Shown piece after piece: positions 1-7,398 of a stretch of DNA of 24,569 nt. The translations under genes were made by a program, and so were the position numbers. Within the stretch, counting starts at the first letter, position 1; every line of letters begins with the position of its first letter. This DNA is from Elusimicrobia bacterium RIFCSPLOWO2_12_FULL_59_9 (GTDB lineage: Bacteria > Elusimicrobiota > Elusimicrobia > O2-12-FULL-59-9). Location: the NCBI GenBank assembly GCA_001800185.1, contig MGUX01000148.1:1-24569 (forward strand), given 5' to 3'. The notes under the pieces were generated by a model. That model was not told the origin of the DNA and did no database searches. It worked only from the letters and a program-made list of their open reading frames with translations.

Positions 1-478
1 CGGGATCGCCAAGAGCCACGTCGAAATGGAAGTTCGTGAAAACCCTGTCGTCAACTTTTGATTCGACGGGGAAGCGGAACCCCCCATACGGCTGGGCATC
101 CAGCGCAGCCGAAAAGTCGCCAACCTGGAAATTGAACCAATCCTTAAGGTCTATCGCCGCTGCCCGTCCAAGCTTTGTGAGCAATTGGTCGCTGGTGATT
201 TTGTCGCCGCCAGGGGCAATATGCGCTTCCGGCAGAGCCAGGTCTATATCTTTAGTCGCCCGCGCATTTTCCCGAAAGCGCATTTCCATGGCGTAACCGC
301 CCTTCAAAAGCCAGGGCGGCCGCTCATCGCAAAAAAGCCTGGCCAGCAGCCGCTCAAAAGCGACCATTTTGCGCAATCGAGCAAGATCGGGGCTTTGGTT
401 TTTTGCCGTCTGGTTGAGCCGGTCTTCCAGGGCGCGGCGGAAGTCGGTTGCTGTAGCGTATATTTTCGGCTCAGGCAT
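1..478 (-). CDS. abiEii: AbiEii-family nucleotidyltransferase toxin, partial (C-terminus beyond window edge)
   Basis: This is the toxin half of an AbiE type IV toxin-antitoxin system. AbiEii proteins are DNA-polymerase-beta-like nucleotidyltransferases that stop growth by modifying a cytoplasmic nucleic-acid target. The frame reads from ATG at 478 to the window edge with no stop (159 codons visible). It shows the family signature LLKGGYAMEMRF at about residues 57-68, followed by KDIDLAL, giving the GG and D-x-D (D77, D79) nucleotide/metal-binding motif; a further FDVAL near residue 152 may carry the third acidic residue. The start overlaps the 3' end of the antitoxin gene by 8 bp, a usual arrangement for coupled translation in abiE operons. 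The missing C-terminus prevents judging whether the toxin is intact. Confidence 0.85.
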   Translation of the reverse strand, partial: MPEPKIYATATDFRRALEDRLNQTAKNQSPDLARLRKMVAFERLLARLFCDERPPWLLKGGYAMEMRFRENARATKDIDLALPEAHIAPGGDKITSDQLLTKLGRAAAIDLKDWFNFQVGDFSAALDAQPYGGFRFPVESKVDDRVFTNFHFDVALGDP

Positions 479-1103
479 GGGCGTTGCTCTTATGGGCGCT
501 TCGATTGCGGATCTCACGCACGTAGGCAAGGAATTTCTCCATTTGATTCGAAGGACCGGGTTGTTGAATTTGATCAAGCCGCACCATCCCTCGCGTGAGG
601 GCGTCCACAATGGCGCGTTCAAGCTGGTCGGGCTCCGCATCCGCCGCGTATGAGTCAAAAAGCGAGCGAAGAGGAGTGGTCACCTTGAAGCAGGAAATGG
701 ACTTTACATCTTCCGGAAGAAGGACTGCCCGATGAACCACGCAACCGCCTGGAATCATCTTTCTGAATGCGGGCGGCACGGTGACGTGGAGCTTGGCGGG
801 CATGAAATCGCCCAGTTCATGGAAGGCGAGAGCGGTTTGGTGGGAGAAGGTAATCTGTGGTTCTCCTTTTCGGTTGAAGCTCCAGAGAGACCACCGAATC
901 AAATCTTCCCGTTCCGAGTTTGGGTAATTTCGGAGCCGGTAAATTCCTCTTTCAATGTGCAGCCAATCGCCCTTTTCTTTATGATAGTGTTGGAGGCGGT
1001 TATAGTAGCCGATAGGACGGGCTTGTTGGGCTGTAAAATATCCGCCTTGACCGTCGGCTACTTCGAAAAGCTTTTGCTCTCTGTCTCTTGAATCAGTGCG
1101 CAT
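471..1103 (-). CDS. abiEi: AbiEi-family antitoxin / transcriptional repressor
   Basis: This 210-residue protein is the antitoxin of the AbiE type IV system. In this family an N-terminal winged helix-turn-helix binds inverted repeats in its own promoter, and the C-terminal part gives antitoxicity. Visible here are the N-terminal segment GGYFTAQQARPIGY...HIERGIYRL typical of the AbiEi wHTH domain (about residues 20-60) and a mid-protein SHQTALAFHELGD stretch common in the family. It lies upstream of the toxin with an 8-bp overlap. A consensus promoter and two inverted repeats stand immediately upstream. A weak AGGA lies 10 nt before the ATG, inside the first inverted repeat, so repressor binding would cover the leader as well as the -10 box. 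Confidence 0.88.
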   Translation of the reverse strand: MRTDSRDREQKLFEVADGQGGYFTAQQARPIGYYNRLQHYHKEKGDWLHIERGIYRLRNYPNSEREDLIRWSLWSFNRKGEPQITFSHQTALAFHELGDFMPAKLHVTVPPAFRKMIPGGCVVHRAVLLPEDVKSISCFKVTTPLRSLFDSYAADAEPDQLERAIVDALTRGMVRLDQIQQPGPSNQMEKFLAYVREIRNRSAHKSNAHA

Positions 1104-1128
1104 AATAGTTACATCCTATGTAACTATT
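1104..1128. promoter_or_regulatory. Operator-like inverted repeat IR1 of the abiE operon
   Basis: Perfect inverted repeat: 11-bp arms (AATAGTTACAT and its complement) separated by 3 bp. It directly abuts the abiEi start codon and overlaps the -10 box of the abiE promoter. The core TAGTTACAT...ATGTAACTA recurs in IR2. AbiEi proteins are known to bind paired inverted repeats in their promoters; that this is the AbiEi site is inference from position. Confidence 0.8.
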
Positions 1129-1154
1129 ATACATCGACTTGACTAATTTGTCAA
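1126..1154 (-). promoter_or_regulatory. abiE operon promoter, consensus sigma70-type
   Basis: On the minus strand TTGACA (1154-1149) and TATAAT (1131-1126) are separated by exactly 17 bp, a perfect match to the housekeeping-sigma consensus. Transcription would start near 1119, giving a leader of about 16 nt. The -10 box overlaps IR1, so occupation of IR1 should block RNA polymerase. Confidence 0.85.
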
Positions 1155-1168
1155 TATATTTAACCAAA

Positions 1169-1189
1169 TAGTTACATATAATGTAACTA
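1169..1189. promoter_or_regulatory. Operator-like inverted repeat IR2 of the abiE operon
   Basis: Perfect inverted repeat: 9-bp arms (TAGTTACAT / ATGTAACTA) with a 3-bp spacer, the same core as IR1. It lies upstream of the -35 box. The centres of IR1 and IR2 are 63 bp apart, close to six helical turns, so both sites face the same side of the DNA. It also lies 13 bp past the hsdR stop codon. Confidence 0.8.
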
Positions 1190-1202
1190 CTTTGCAATAA
1201 CG

Positions 1203-3575
1203 CTAAATATACAACAGATTTTGAAGTTTGACTACAGCCGAGCGGAGTTGATCCGGTCCACCAAAGAGCCGGGATATTTCCGTCACGTTGCCGTGGGTGG
1301 AAATCGGCCGGATTTTTAGAACGTCCGGCATTTTAAACTCGGCAATCCCATGTTCGACGTACTGCTGCAGGATCTCATCGAGGACTTGGCGGGCTTTCTC
1401 GCTGTATAGCCGGAAAAAATCGGGTTCGTTTTTCTTAAGCAGTTCCACCCGCTCGCGGCGAGTTCGCAGAGGCATACTGTAGGCCACGTTGCACAGCAGG
1501 TCAAATGGGTCCGCCTCTATTTGTTTGGTGGCGTCAACCAGGGCGTCCAAGATGATCCCTTTGTTCTCCAAAGCCTCGATGATGCGCGAGCGCTCCTCCG
1601 CCGAGGCCCATTTGGAGCGCAGCTCGGCCGCGCTCGGATACATGGAGCGCATTGTGTTGGCCGCGTACTCGGTGTACTTGACGGCGCGGAGGCGTTTGCC
1701 TGAAGAATCCAACTCATAGAGCACATCGGCAATAATTTCCACTTCCACTCTGTCAACGTAGAATTTTCGCCGCTTTTCTTCCGGAGGCTCTACGATTTGG
1801 CCGGTTCCGGGCTCCGATTCCATAGGCTCCTGCTCTTGGCGCAACTTTTCTTCGCCCGAAAGCGGCTCCTCATAATGGGTCGTGACTTCTCCCTCCGCGT
1901 TCATTTCCTCCTGGGTTAGAAACGCCGGGTCGCCGTCAAATTCGGGGTCGGCAAAGAGCCTTGTGGCGCTCCCGGTGTAATCGAGGATCGTGAAAAAGAA
2001 TTTTTCATAGTCGTCGCGGACGCGCGTGCCTCGGCCGATAATCTGTTTAAAATCCGTCATGGACTGGATCACCCGCGCCAGAACGATGTTTTTGCACGTC
2101 GGCACATCCACGCCGGTCGTGAGCAGCTTGGAAGTCGTTACCAATACGGGGGTGGCTCTTTCCACATCCATGAAACGATCGAGATGCCCCCGTCCGACGT
2201 CTCCCTCATCCGAAACAATCCGGGCGACGTAGTCCGGATATCTCCGGACCAAGTCCGCGTTCTCATTGTTGAGCGCCATGCGCATCTCTTCCGCATGCTC
2301 TTGATCCGCGCAAAAGATGATGGTTTTGGCGAATCGGTCGGTTTTTTTCAGGAAGTCCGCCAAGTGACGGGCGATGGCCTTGGTCCGGGCCCTCAGGGCG
2401 AGCAGAGTGTCGAAATCGGGAGTCTCATAATACTCATCGGGGATAGTGCGCCCGTATCGGTCCACCTCTCCCGGGTCCGGGCGAAAGCCGGTGGCATCCA
2501 CGCTGGGAACGACGCGATGGACCCGGTAGGGGGCCAGAAAACCGTCTTCGATGCCTTGGCGGAGCGAGTAAACGTAGATGGGATTCCCGAAGTAGCGGTA
2601 GGTGTCTACGTTGTCATCGCGTTTGGGAGTGGCGGTCATGCCGAGATGGGTCGCGGTTTCAAAATAATCCAGGATGTCCCGCCAATTGCTTTCTTGCCTC
2701 GCGCTGCCGCGATGGCACTCGTCCACGACGATCAAATCAAAGAAATCCCTTGGATATTCCCGGTATAGTCCGGGGCGGCGCTCATCTTTGGCGATCGCCT
2801 GGTATATCGCGAAGTAGACTTCGCGCCCCTTGTTAGCCTCGCCGGAAATCTTATGCCTCGCGTCTCCCAGGGGGGCGAACTCGATGTCTTTGGGCCGGTC
2901 AATCAAAAAATTCCGATCCGCCAAATAAAGAATTTTTGGCTTTCGGAACTCGCCTGCCCTATTCCATCTTGAGCTCCAAAGCTTCCATATAATCTGGAAG
3001 GCCACAAACGTTTTGCCGCTGCCGGTGGCCATGGTCAACAATACACGCCGTTTACCTTGCAAAATAGATTTCACCGTCCGATTGATGGCAATTTGCTGAT
3101 AGTAACGCGGTTCTTTTCCCAGCGTGCGCAGATAGGGCGTCAGGAGACGCTCCGCGGTTGGATCGTCTATGTTCTCATCTTCTCGGAGCCGGCCCCACAG
3201 TTCTTCGGGGGATGGGAATTGCTCCAGTTTAATTTCTTTGCCGGTGATGAAGTCATGCTCGACAATCTCTTTGCCGTTGGTCGCATACGCGAACTTAAGC
3301 CCCAACATTTGGGCGTATTCGATCGCCGTTTGCAGTCCATCAGCGGGATTCCTGTAGGAGGCTTTCGCTTCGATAACGGCCAGGGGCAGGTCGCGCCGAT
3401 AATTTAATAAATAGTCAGGACGCTTTGGTTTACCCCGGCGAGTCCTATCCTTGCCAATAAATATCCGGCCGTCCGTGATGGTCCGCTGCTCGCTGATGTG
3501 GTCGTCCGTCCAGCCGGCGCCGTAGAGCTTGGGCAGCACGTACTTGCGGCAGGTATCGGCTTCGGAATCGCTCAT
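1203..3575 (-). CDS. hsdR: Type I restriction enzyme R subunit (HsdR), EcoEI-type
   Basis: This 790-residue ATP-dependent DNA translocase and endonuclease is the restriction subunit of a type I restriction-modification complex, which needs HsdM and HsdS partners. The N-terminal nuclease core shows PDYLL (D54) and E69-A-K71, followed by a Q82...Y87-A motif. The superfamily 2 motor follows: Walker A ATGSGKT (183-189), DECH box (285-288), TATPKR (314-319) and motif VI QIIGRGTR (511-518). The remaining C-terminal region resembles the EcoEI R C-terminal domain. Length is within the range for this subfamily and no motif is broken, so the gene looks intact. It overlaps the upstream radC-like gene by 4 bp (ATGA). 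No hsdM or hsdS is in the window, so these must lie elsewhere or be missing. Confidence 0.93.
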   Translation of the reverse strand: MSDSEADTCRKYVLPKLYGAGWTDDHISEQRTITDGRIFIGKDRTRRGKPKRPDYLLNYRRDLPLAVIEAKASYRNPADGLQTAIEYAQMLGLKFAYATNGKEIVEHDFITGKEIKLEQFPSPEELWGRLREDENIDDPTAERLLTPYLRTLGKEPRYYQQIAINRTVKSILQGKRRVLLTMATGSGKTFVAFQIIWKLWSSRWNRAGEFRKPKILYLADRNFLIDRPKDIEFAPLGDARHKISGEANKGREVYFAIYQAIAKDERRPGLYREYPRDFFDLIVVDECHRGSARQESNWRDILDYFETATHLGMTATPKRDDNVDTYRYFGNPIYVYSLRQGIEDGFLAPYRVHRVVPSVDATGFRPDPGEVDRYGRTIPDEYYETPDFDTLLALRARTKAIARHLADFLKKTDRFAKTIIFCADQEHAEEMRMALNNENADLVRRYPDYVARIVSDEGDVGRGHLDRFMDVERATPVLVTTSKLLTTGVDVPTCKNIVLARVIQSMTDFKQIIGRGTRVRDDYEKFFFTILDYTGSATRLFADPEFDGDPAFLTQEEMNAEGEVTTHYEEPLSGEEKLRQEQEPMESEPGTGQIVEPPEEKRRKFYVDRVEVEIIADVLYELDSSGKRLRAVKYTEYAANTMRSMYPSAAELRSKWASAEERSRIIEALENKGIILDALVDATKQIEADPFDLLCNVAYSMPLRTRRERVELLKKNEPDFFRLYSEKARQVLDEILQQYVEHGIAEFKMPDVLKIRPISTHGNVTEISRLFGGPDQLRSAVVKLQNLLYI

Positions 3576-4300
3576 ACAACTATCTTTTGGCCTCCCGCCG
3601 GCAAGAGCCCCTGCGACCGAAAGCTGAAATGCCGCCCGCTGCCGATAATGAAATGGTCATGCATCGTGATGCCGACGGCCCGCGCCGCTTCAAATAGCGC
3701 CTCGGTTAATTTCCGGTCTTCTGGGGAGGGGGCGGGATCGCCCGATGGATGGTTATGGACGCAAATAAAAGCGGCGGCGTTGGCTTCCAAAGCCTTCTTA
3801 ATAACTTCCCGAGGATAAACGGCAGCGCGGTCAATGGTTCCGCTGGATAGCCTTTCCGCTTTAATGAGGCGGTTTTTGGATGAAACGTAAAGAACCTCAA
3901 AAACTTCTCTCGGTTCCACCTCAAGAGACGCCCTGCAATAGGCAAGCACCGCATCGGTCGAGTTAAGAATCCGGGCCGTCTGCATTGCAGCCAGCTCAAA
4001 ATATCTCTGCATCGTGACGCGCAGGGCCTTCAAAAAGGCCGCCGTCTGCGGCCCGATGCCCTTCACTCGGGCTAAATCTTCCGGCTGAGCGTCCAAGACT
4101 TTCTTCAGATCGCCAAAGCGGCCGATCAACTGCTTGGCCATGGGTTTGACATCTTGTCGCGATATGGCAAAAGTCAGCAGGAGCTCTACCAGCTCGTAAT
4201 CTTCAAATCCTTGGGCGCCGGCGCGCAAAAGGCGGTCGCGAAGCCGCTTGCGATGCCCGGCATGATCGAGCTTATCAATGGGCTGAGCCATTACTTTCAT
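3572..4300 (-). CDS. radC: RadC/UPF0758-family JAB (MPN+) domain protein
   Basis: This 242-residue protein has a helix-hairpin-helix segment (ARVKGIGPQTAA, about 77-88) followed by a JAB/JAMM-type metalloprotease-like domain. The metal-binding motif is complete: H182-N-H184-P-S-G-D with S192 and D195, matching H-x-H-x7-S-x2-D. The biochemical function of RadC proteins is unsettled; an early link to DNA repair was withdrawn, and many copies lie in mobile or defence loci. Here the gene overlaps hsdR by 4 bp (ATGA), so the two are probably co-translated, which ties this copy to the restriction locus. A second ATG three codons in (at 4291) is an alternative start. Neither start has a clear Shine-Dalgarno sequence. 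Confidence 0.92.
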   Translation of the reverse strand: MKVMAQPIDKLDHAGHRKRLRDRLLRAGAQGFEDYELVELLLTFAISRQDVKPMAKQLIGRFGDLKKVLDAQPEDLARVKGIGPQTAAFLKALRVTMQRYFELAAMQTARILNSTDAVLAYCRASLEVEPREVFEVLYVSSKNRLIKAERLSSGTIDRAAVYPREVIKKALEANAAAFICVHNHPSGDPAPSPEDRKLTEALFEAARAVGITMHDHFIIGSGRHFSFRSQGLLPAGGQKIVV

Positions 4301-4622
4301 TTATAAAATGACTATTTTTCCACTCTATCTACTAATTTCCCAAAGAAGTGACGGCACACCCTCGTTTAATCAAGGGGATCATTTCATAGGCGCGTCGGGT
4401 GGCCGGGGATTCCCGGAGAAAACCCTCCCGGAGGACCGCTCCGACATGCAGCGAGTCCGAGGGAGGGAAGGGCGCTCTCGGAGGGCGCAGGGTGTCCGGT
4501 GGACACCCGCCTTGCGCGCCCGCGACTGCGGGCAGGCCCCGAAGGGGACCCTGTTTTTCGTAGGGAATCCCCGGCCACCCGCCGCTTCAAGAAAGAATGA
4601 AACCCTTGTGGGGAATGCGCCC
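4301..4622. other. Non-coding intergenic stretch with structured element
   Basis: Gap between radC and the thioesterase gene, both on the minus strand. The first 90 bp (4301-4390) is ordinary mixed-composition leader DNA upstream of radC, with no promoter I can defend. The rest is a GC-rich element bounded by a 23-bp inverted repeat, described separately. A plus-strand frame through the stretch shows no protein-like features. Confidence 0.7.
4392..4585. repeat. Structured GC-rich intergenic element, copy A, with 23-bp terminal inverted repeats
   Basis: The ends 4392-4414 and 4563-4585 are inverted copies with 22 of 23 bases matching; an 18-bp core is identical (4397-4414 against 4563-4580). 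The interior holds several hairpins: GGGTGTCC / GGACACCC with a 3-nt loop (4490-4508), CCCC-GAA-GGGG near 4537-4547, and CCCGC / GCGGG near 4519-4532. The 41 bp at 4392-4432 recur in inverted orientation at 22685-22725 with about four differences. It lies just past the thioesterase stop codon. It could be a REP/MITE-like non-autonomous repeat or a structured RNA element; no transposase is nearby. Confidence 0.7.
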
Positions 4623-5066
4623 TCAAAACTTCCTCCCCTCCAGGGCTTCGATTTTGGCGCGCAGGTCGGGGCTGAGGCGGGTGACGGCGCTGCGTTCATA
4701 GTCGTAGCAGACCTGCACCGTCTCGGCGGTCACCACCACGCGCTGGGTCTTCTCCTCCAAAACGAGATACTCGGAGATGAATTTGGCGCCGCCCAGCGAC
4801 TGGGTGCGGATATAGACGGCCAAGTCGTCGGTCAACAGGGCCGGAGAGCGGTAGTCTATCTCCACGCGGGCCAGGATGAAGCTGATGTCGCGGTGATCCT
4901 TGAAGTCCGCGACGGCGGCGAAGTAGCGGACGCGGGCCAGCTCCAGATAGCTCAAATAGACGGCGTTGTTGATATGCCCCATGGCGTCCGTGTCCCGGAA
5001 ACGGACCTGGATGGGCACGCGCACTTTAAAAAGGCTCTTATCGGGAATCGCGGCGGATTTAGGCAC
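4623..5066 (-). CDS. Acyl-CoA thioesterase, hot-dog fold (YbgC/FadM type)
   Basis: Small cytoplasmic hydrolase of acyl-CoA thioesters. The segment VRFRDTDAMGHINNAVYLSYLELARVRYF is the 4HBT signature with the catalytic Asp of DTDAMGH; family members are about 130-150 residues, as here. An ATG at 5081 overlaps the enoyl-CoA hydratase stop (ATGA). However, the codons after it spell AGGAGG plus a run of G leading to an in-frame GTG at 5066. That gives a full Shine-Dalgarno sequence with a 6-nt spacer, so I prefer GTG (147 residues) over the 152-residue form. It is probably co-transcribed with the hydratase and may release or recycle acyl-CoA groups; the substrate cannot be read from sequence. Confidence 0.85.
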   Translation of the reverse strand: MPKSAAIPDKSLFKVRVPIQVRFRDTDAMGHINNAVYLSYLELARVRYFAAVADFKDHRDISFILARVEIDYRSPALLTDDLAVYIRTQSLGGAKFISEYLVLEEKTQRVVVTAETVQVCYDYERSAVTRLSPDLRAKIEALEGRKF

Positions 5067-5077
5067 CCCCCCCCTCC

Positions 5078-5851
5078 TCATTTTCCTTGAAAACTGGGCT
5101 TCCTTTTTTCCAGAAAAGCTTTCATCCCCTCTTTTTGGTCTTCGGTGCCGAAAAGAAGGTAAAACAAACGGCGCTCATGCAAAAGCCCAGTCTCTAAATC
5201 AGTCTCCAAGGCGCGGTTGACGGATTCTTTGATCAGTTGAACGGCCAAGGGCGCCTGTTTGGCGATATCCTCCGCCAAGGCCATAGCCTCTTCCATTAGT
5301 TTTTCTTTCGGAGCGGTTTTGGAAACCATGCCCCAGGCCTGCGCCTCCACAGCGGAAAAGCGCTTGCCGGTTAAAATGAGCTCCATCGCGCGGTATTTGC
5401 CGATGGCGCGAACCAGCCTCTGAGTCCCCCCCGCTCCCGGCATGACGCCGATTAAAACCTCCGGTTGGCCGAAAACGGCATCCTCCGCGGCCACGATCAA
5501 GTCGCAGCTTAGGGCGAGCTCGCAACCTCCCCCCAAAGCGTAGCCGGACACGGCCGCGATGACCGGCTTTTTGATTTTCCGCACGCGCTCCCATTTGGCC
5601 AAGCGGTCCGAGCTCAGCAACTCCTGCAGGGTCGCCCCCGCCAACTCGGAGATGTCGGCCCCGGCGGCGAAGCATTGGCCTGCTCCGGTGATCACGATGA
5701 CCCGAACCTCTGAGTCCCTATCCAAGTTTTCCAATTTCGCGGCCAAATCCGCCATCAAGGCGTCGCTGAGAGCATTGCGCACTTGAGGACGATTGAGGGT
5801 CAAAACCGACACTTTCCCCTTTTTTTGGACGACTAAATCTGTTTCGCTCAA
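5078..5851 (-). CDS. Enoyl-CoA hydratase/isomerase (crotonase family)
   Basis: This 257-residue enzyme adds water across trans-2-enoyl-CoA in beta-oxidation or related acyl-CoA pathways. Crotonase landmarks are present: CFAAGADISEL (oxyanion-hole backbone at A65), GYALGGGCELALSCD (oxyanion glycine G108 and catalytic E111) and FGQPEVLIGVMPGAGGTQRL (catalytic E131). Both glutamates of true hydratases are kept. The start is TTG at 5851, supported by a strong GGAGG at 5861-5857 with a 5-nt spacer. The gene runs divergently from dnaA. The exact chain-length preference and gene symbol cannot be assigned. Confidence 0.92.
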   Translation of the reverse strand: MSETDLVVQKKGKVSVLTLNRPQVRNALSDALMADLAAKLENLDRDSEVRVIVITGAGQCFAAGADISELAGATLQELLSSDRLAKWERVRKIKKPVIAAVSGYALGGGCELALSCDLIVAAEDAVFGQPEVLIGVMPGAGGTQRLVRAIGKYRAMELILTGKRFSAVEAQAWGMVSKTAPKEKLMEEAMALAEDIAKQAPLAVQLIKESVNRALETDLETGLLHERRLFYLLFGTEDQKEGMKAFLEKRKPSFQGK

Positions 5852-6045
5852 TGGGGCCTCCAGGCAGCTTTCATCCGCCGCTTTTAAGGAATATATCTTA
5901 ATGTATTTATAATGGTAATTACAACGGGCGTCTTGCCATTCTCGTCAATGTTTTGTAAACTACTTCAGCGGCAGAGAGGCTGAAATTCGGCATTATTCTG
6001 CCCGCTGTGGTATTGTTGATAATTATCCACAACTGTGGATTGCCT
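5852..6045. other. Candidate oriC, dnaA-upstream part: AT-rich tract plus DnaA boxes
   Basis: Divergent region between the hydratase gene and dnaA. It holds an AT-rich tract at about 5883-5925 (possible unwinding element) and a cluster of DnaA boxes next to the dnaA start: TGTTGATAA (6014-6022, reverse, 8/9), TTATCCACA (6023-6031, perfect) and TGTGGATTG (6034-6042, reverse, 7/9). The first two are back to back and form an 18-bp palindrome with one mismatched pair. A possible dnaA promoter is TTGCCA (5933-5938), 17 bp, TAAACT (5956-5961). Box position suggests DnaA autoregulation, origin function, or both. Confidence 0.65.
6014..6042. promoter_or_regulatory. Three clustered DnaA boxes at the dnaA start
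   Basis: TTATCCACA at 6023-6031 is the perfect consensus. It is flanked by inverted near-consensus boxes at 6014-6022 and 6034-6042. They end 3 bp before the preferred dnaA start codon (GTG 6046), so bound DnaA would block translation-start-proximal transcription. Confidence 0.75.
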
Positions 6046-7398
6046 GTGAATAAGCTAGAAACCCATCAGATTTGGACTTCCATCACCGAATCCATTAAAA
6101 ATGACCTTGGGGAGGATAATTTTTCCCTGTGGGTCAAGCCGATTGAGCCCGAAAAACTGGAAAACAACGTTCTTTATTTGAAAGTTCCCAACCGCTTTTT
6201 TTCCGATTGGCTTAAAGAAAACCTTCAAACAAAAATCCAGGAACGCCTTAAGCAATTGACGAACCAATCCATAGAATTGAGCTATGAAATAGGGCGCAGC
6301 GCGGACACAACGCTTTCTCAGGCCTCCCCGGCGGCCGATGGCGGCTCCGACAACAGCGTTGATTCGGGCTTGAATCCCCGCTACAGCTTTGAGACCTTCG
6401 TGGTGGGGCCGTCCAATCGCTTCGCCCACGCCACGGCCGAGGCCATCGTCAAGAACCCGGGACGCCAGTTCAATCCCTTCGTCATCTACGGCGGCGTCGG
6501 CCTGGGCAAAACTCACCTGATGTGCGCTCTGGGACACGCCTTGATCAAGAACAATCCCAGGACACGGGTCTTTTACGCCACTTCGGAGGGTTTCGTCAAT
6601 GAATTTATCGATTCCATACGCTACGACCGGACCAATGCCTTCCGCAATAAATACCGCAAGCTGGATTGCCTGCTCATCGACGATATCCAATTTTTGATAG
6701 GCAAAGGGCGCAGCGAGGAGGAATTCTTTTACACCTTCAACGCCTTGTTCGACTCCCAAAAGCAGATTATTTTGACCTCGGACCGGGCGCCCAAGGAAAT
6801 GAGCCCTTTGGAAAGGAGGCTGATCTCCCGGCTGGAATGGGGCGTGGTGGCCGACATCAAGCCCCCTGAGCTGGAAACGCGCATCGCCATTCTCCGCAAG
6901 AAGGCGGAGGCGGAGAAGCTCTACATGCCCGACGACGTCATCCTTTACATCGCCGACCGCATAAAATCCAACATCCGCGAGTTGGAGGGCTCCCTCATCC
7001 GGGTCGGAGCCTACGCTTCCGCCACCGCAAGCCCTTTGTCGGTGGACGTCGCCAAAGAAGTGCTTAAAGACGCCCACGGGGAGAGCGACGCCGAAGCGTC
7101 CATCAACATCAAAACCATTCAAAAGGTTGTCGCCAGAAAATACCACCTGCAGGTGGCCGATTTGAAGTCCAAGATACGCAGCGACAATATCGCCTTGCCC
7201 AGGCAAATCGCGATGTATCTGGCGCGCCAGTTGACTTCCATGTCGACCACGGATATAGGCACGTCCTTCGGCGGCAGGGATCATACCACGGTTTTGCACT
7301 CCCTCAACAAGATCAAGGGTAAAATGGAAAACGACATCTATTTTGTGCAGATGATCAATCAACTCATGGAAGAGGTGAAAAAAGAGGAAAATCCGTGA
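6046..7398 (+). CDS. dnaA: Chromosomal replication initiator protein DnaA
   Basis: ATP-dependent initiator that binds DnaA boxes, melts the origin and loads the helicase. From GTG 6046 it is 450 residues, the usual length. Domain I begins at QIWTSITESI. The AAA+ core has Walker A GGVGLGKT (149-156) and Walker B LLIDDIQF (209-216). Domain IV carries the DNA-binding signature DIGTSFGGRDHTTV (403-416). The frame is open back to GTG 6007, but that would put three DnaA boxes inside the gene and add a hydrophobic extension unlike other DnaA proteins, so 6046 is preferred even though no clear Shine-Dalgarno precedes it. It is followed by dnaN in the classical order. Confidence 0.97.
   Translation: MNKLETHQIWTSITESIKNDLGEDNFSLWVKPIEPEKLENNVLYLKVPNRFFSDWLKENLQTKIQERLKQLTNQSIELSYEIGRSADTTLSQASPAADGGSDNSVDSGLNPRYSFETFVVGPSNRFAHATAEAIVKNPGRQFNPFVIYGGVGLGKTHLMCALGHALIKNNPRTRVFYATSEGFVNEFIDSIRYDRTNAFRNKYRKLDCLLIDDIQFLIGKGRSEEEFFYTFNALFDSQKQIILTSDRAPKEMSPLERRLISRLEWGVVADIKPPELETRIAILRKKAEAEKLYMPDDVILYIADRIKSNIRELEGSLIRVGAYASATASPLSVDVAKEVLKDAHGESDAEASINIKTIQKVVARKYHLQVADLKSKIRSDNIALPRQIAMYLARQLTSMSTTDIGTSFGGRDHTTVLHSLNKIKGKMENDIYFVQMINQLMEEVKKEENP

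Noticed and set aside
4308..5090. Plus-strand 260-codon open frame across the structured element and opposite the thioesterase gene
   Set aside because: It crosses the inverted-repeat element, has no protein-family features, and is antisense to a well-supported gene.
6007..6045. Upstream GTG start for dnaA
   Set aside because: It would place three DnaA boxes in the coding region and add a hydrophobic extension not seen in DnaA proteins.
6055..7362. 435-codon minus-strand frame opposite dnaA
   Set aside because: A long antisense frame caused by GC-rich codon use; dnaA on the other strand is unmistakable.
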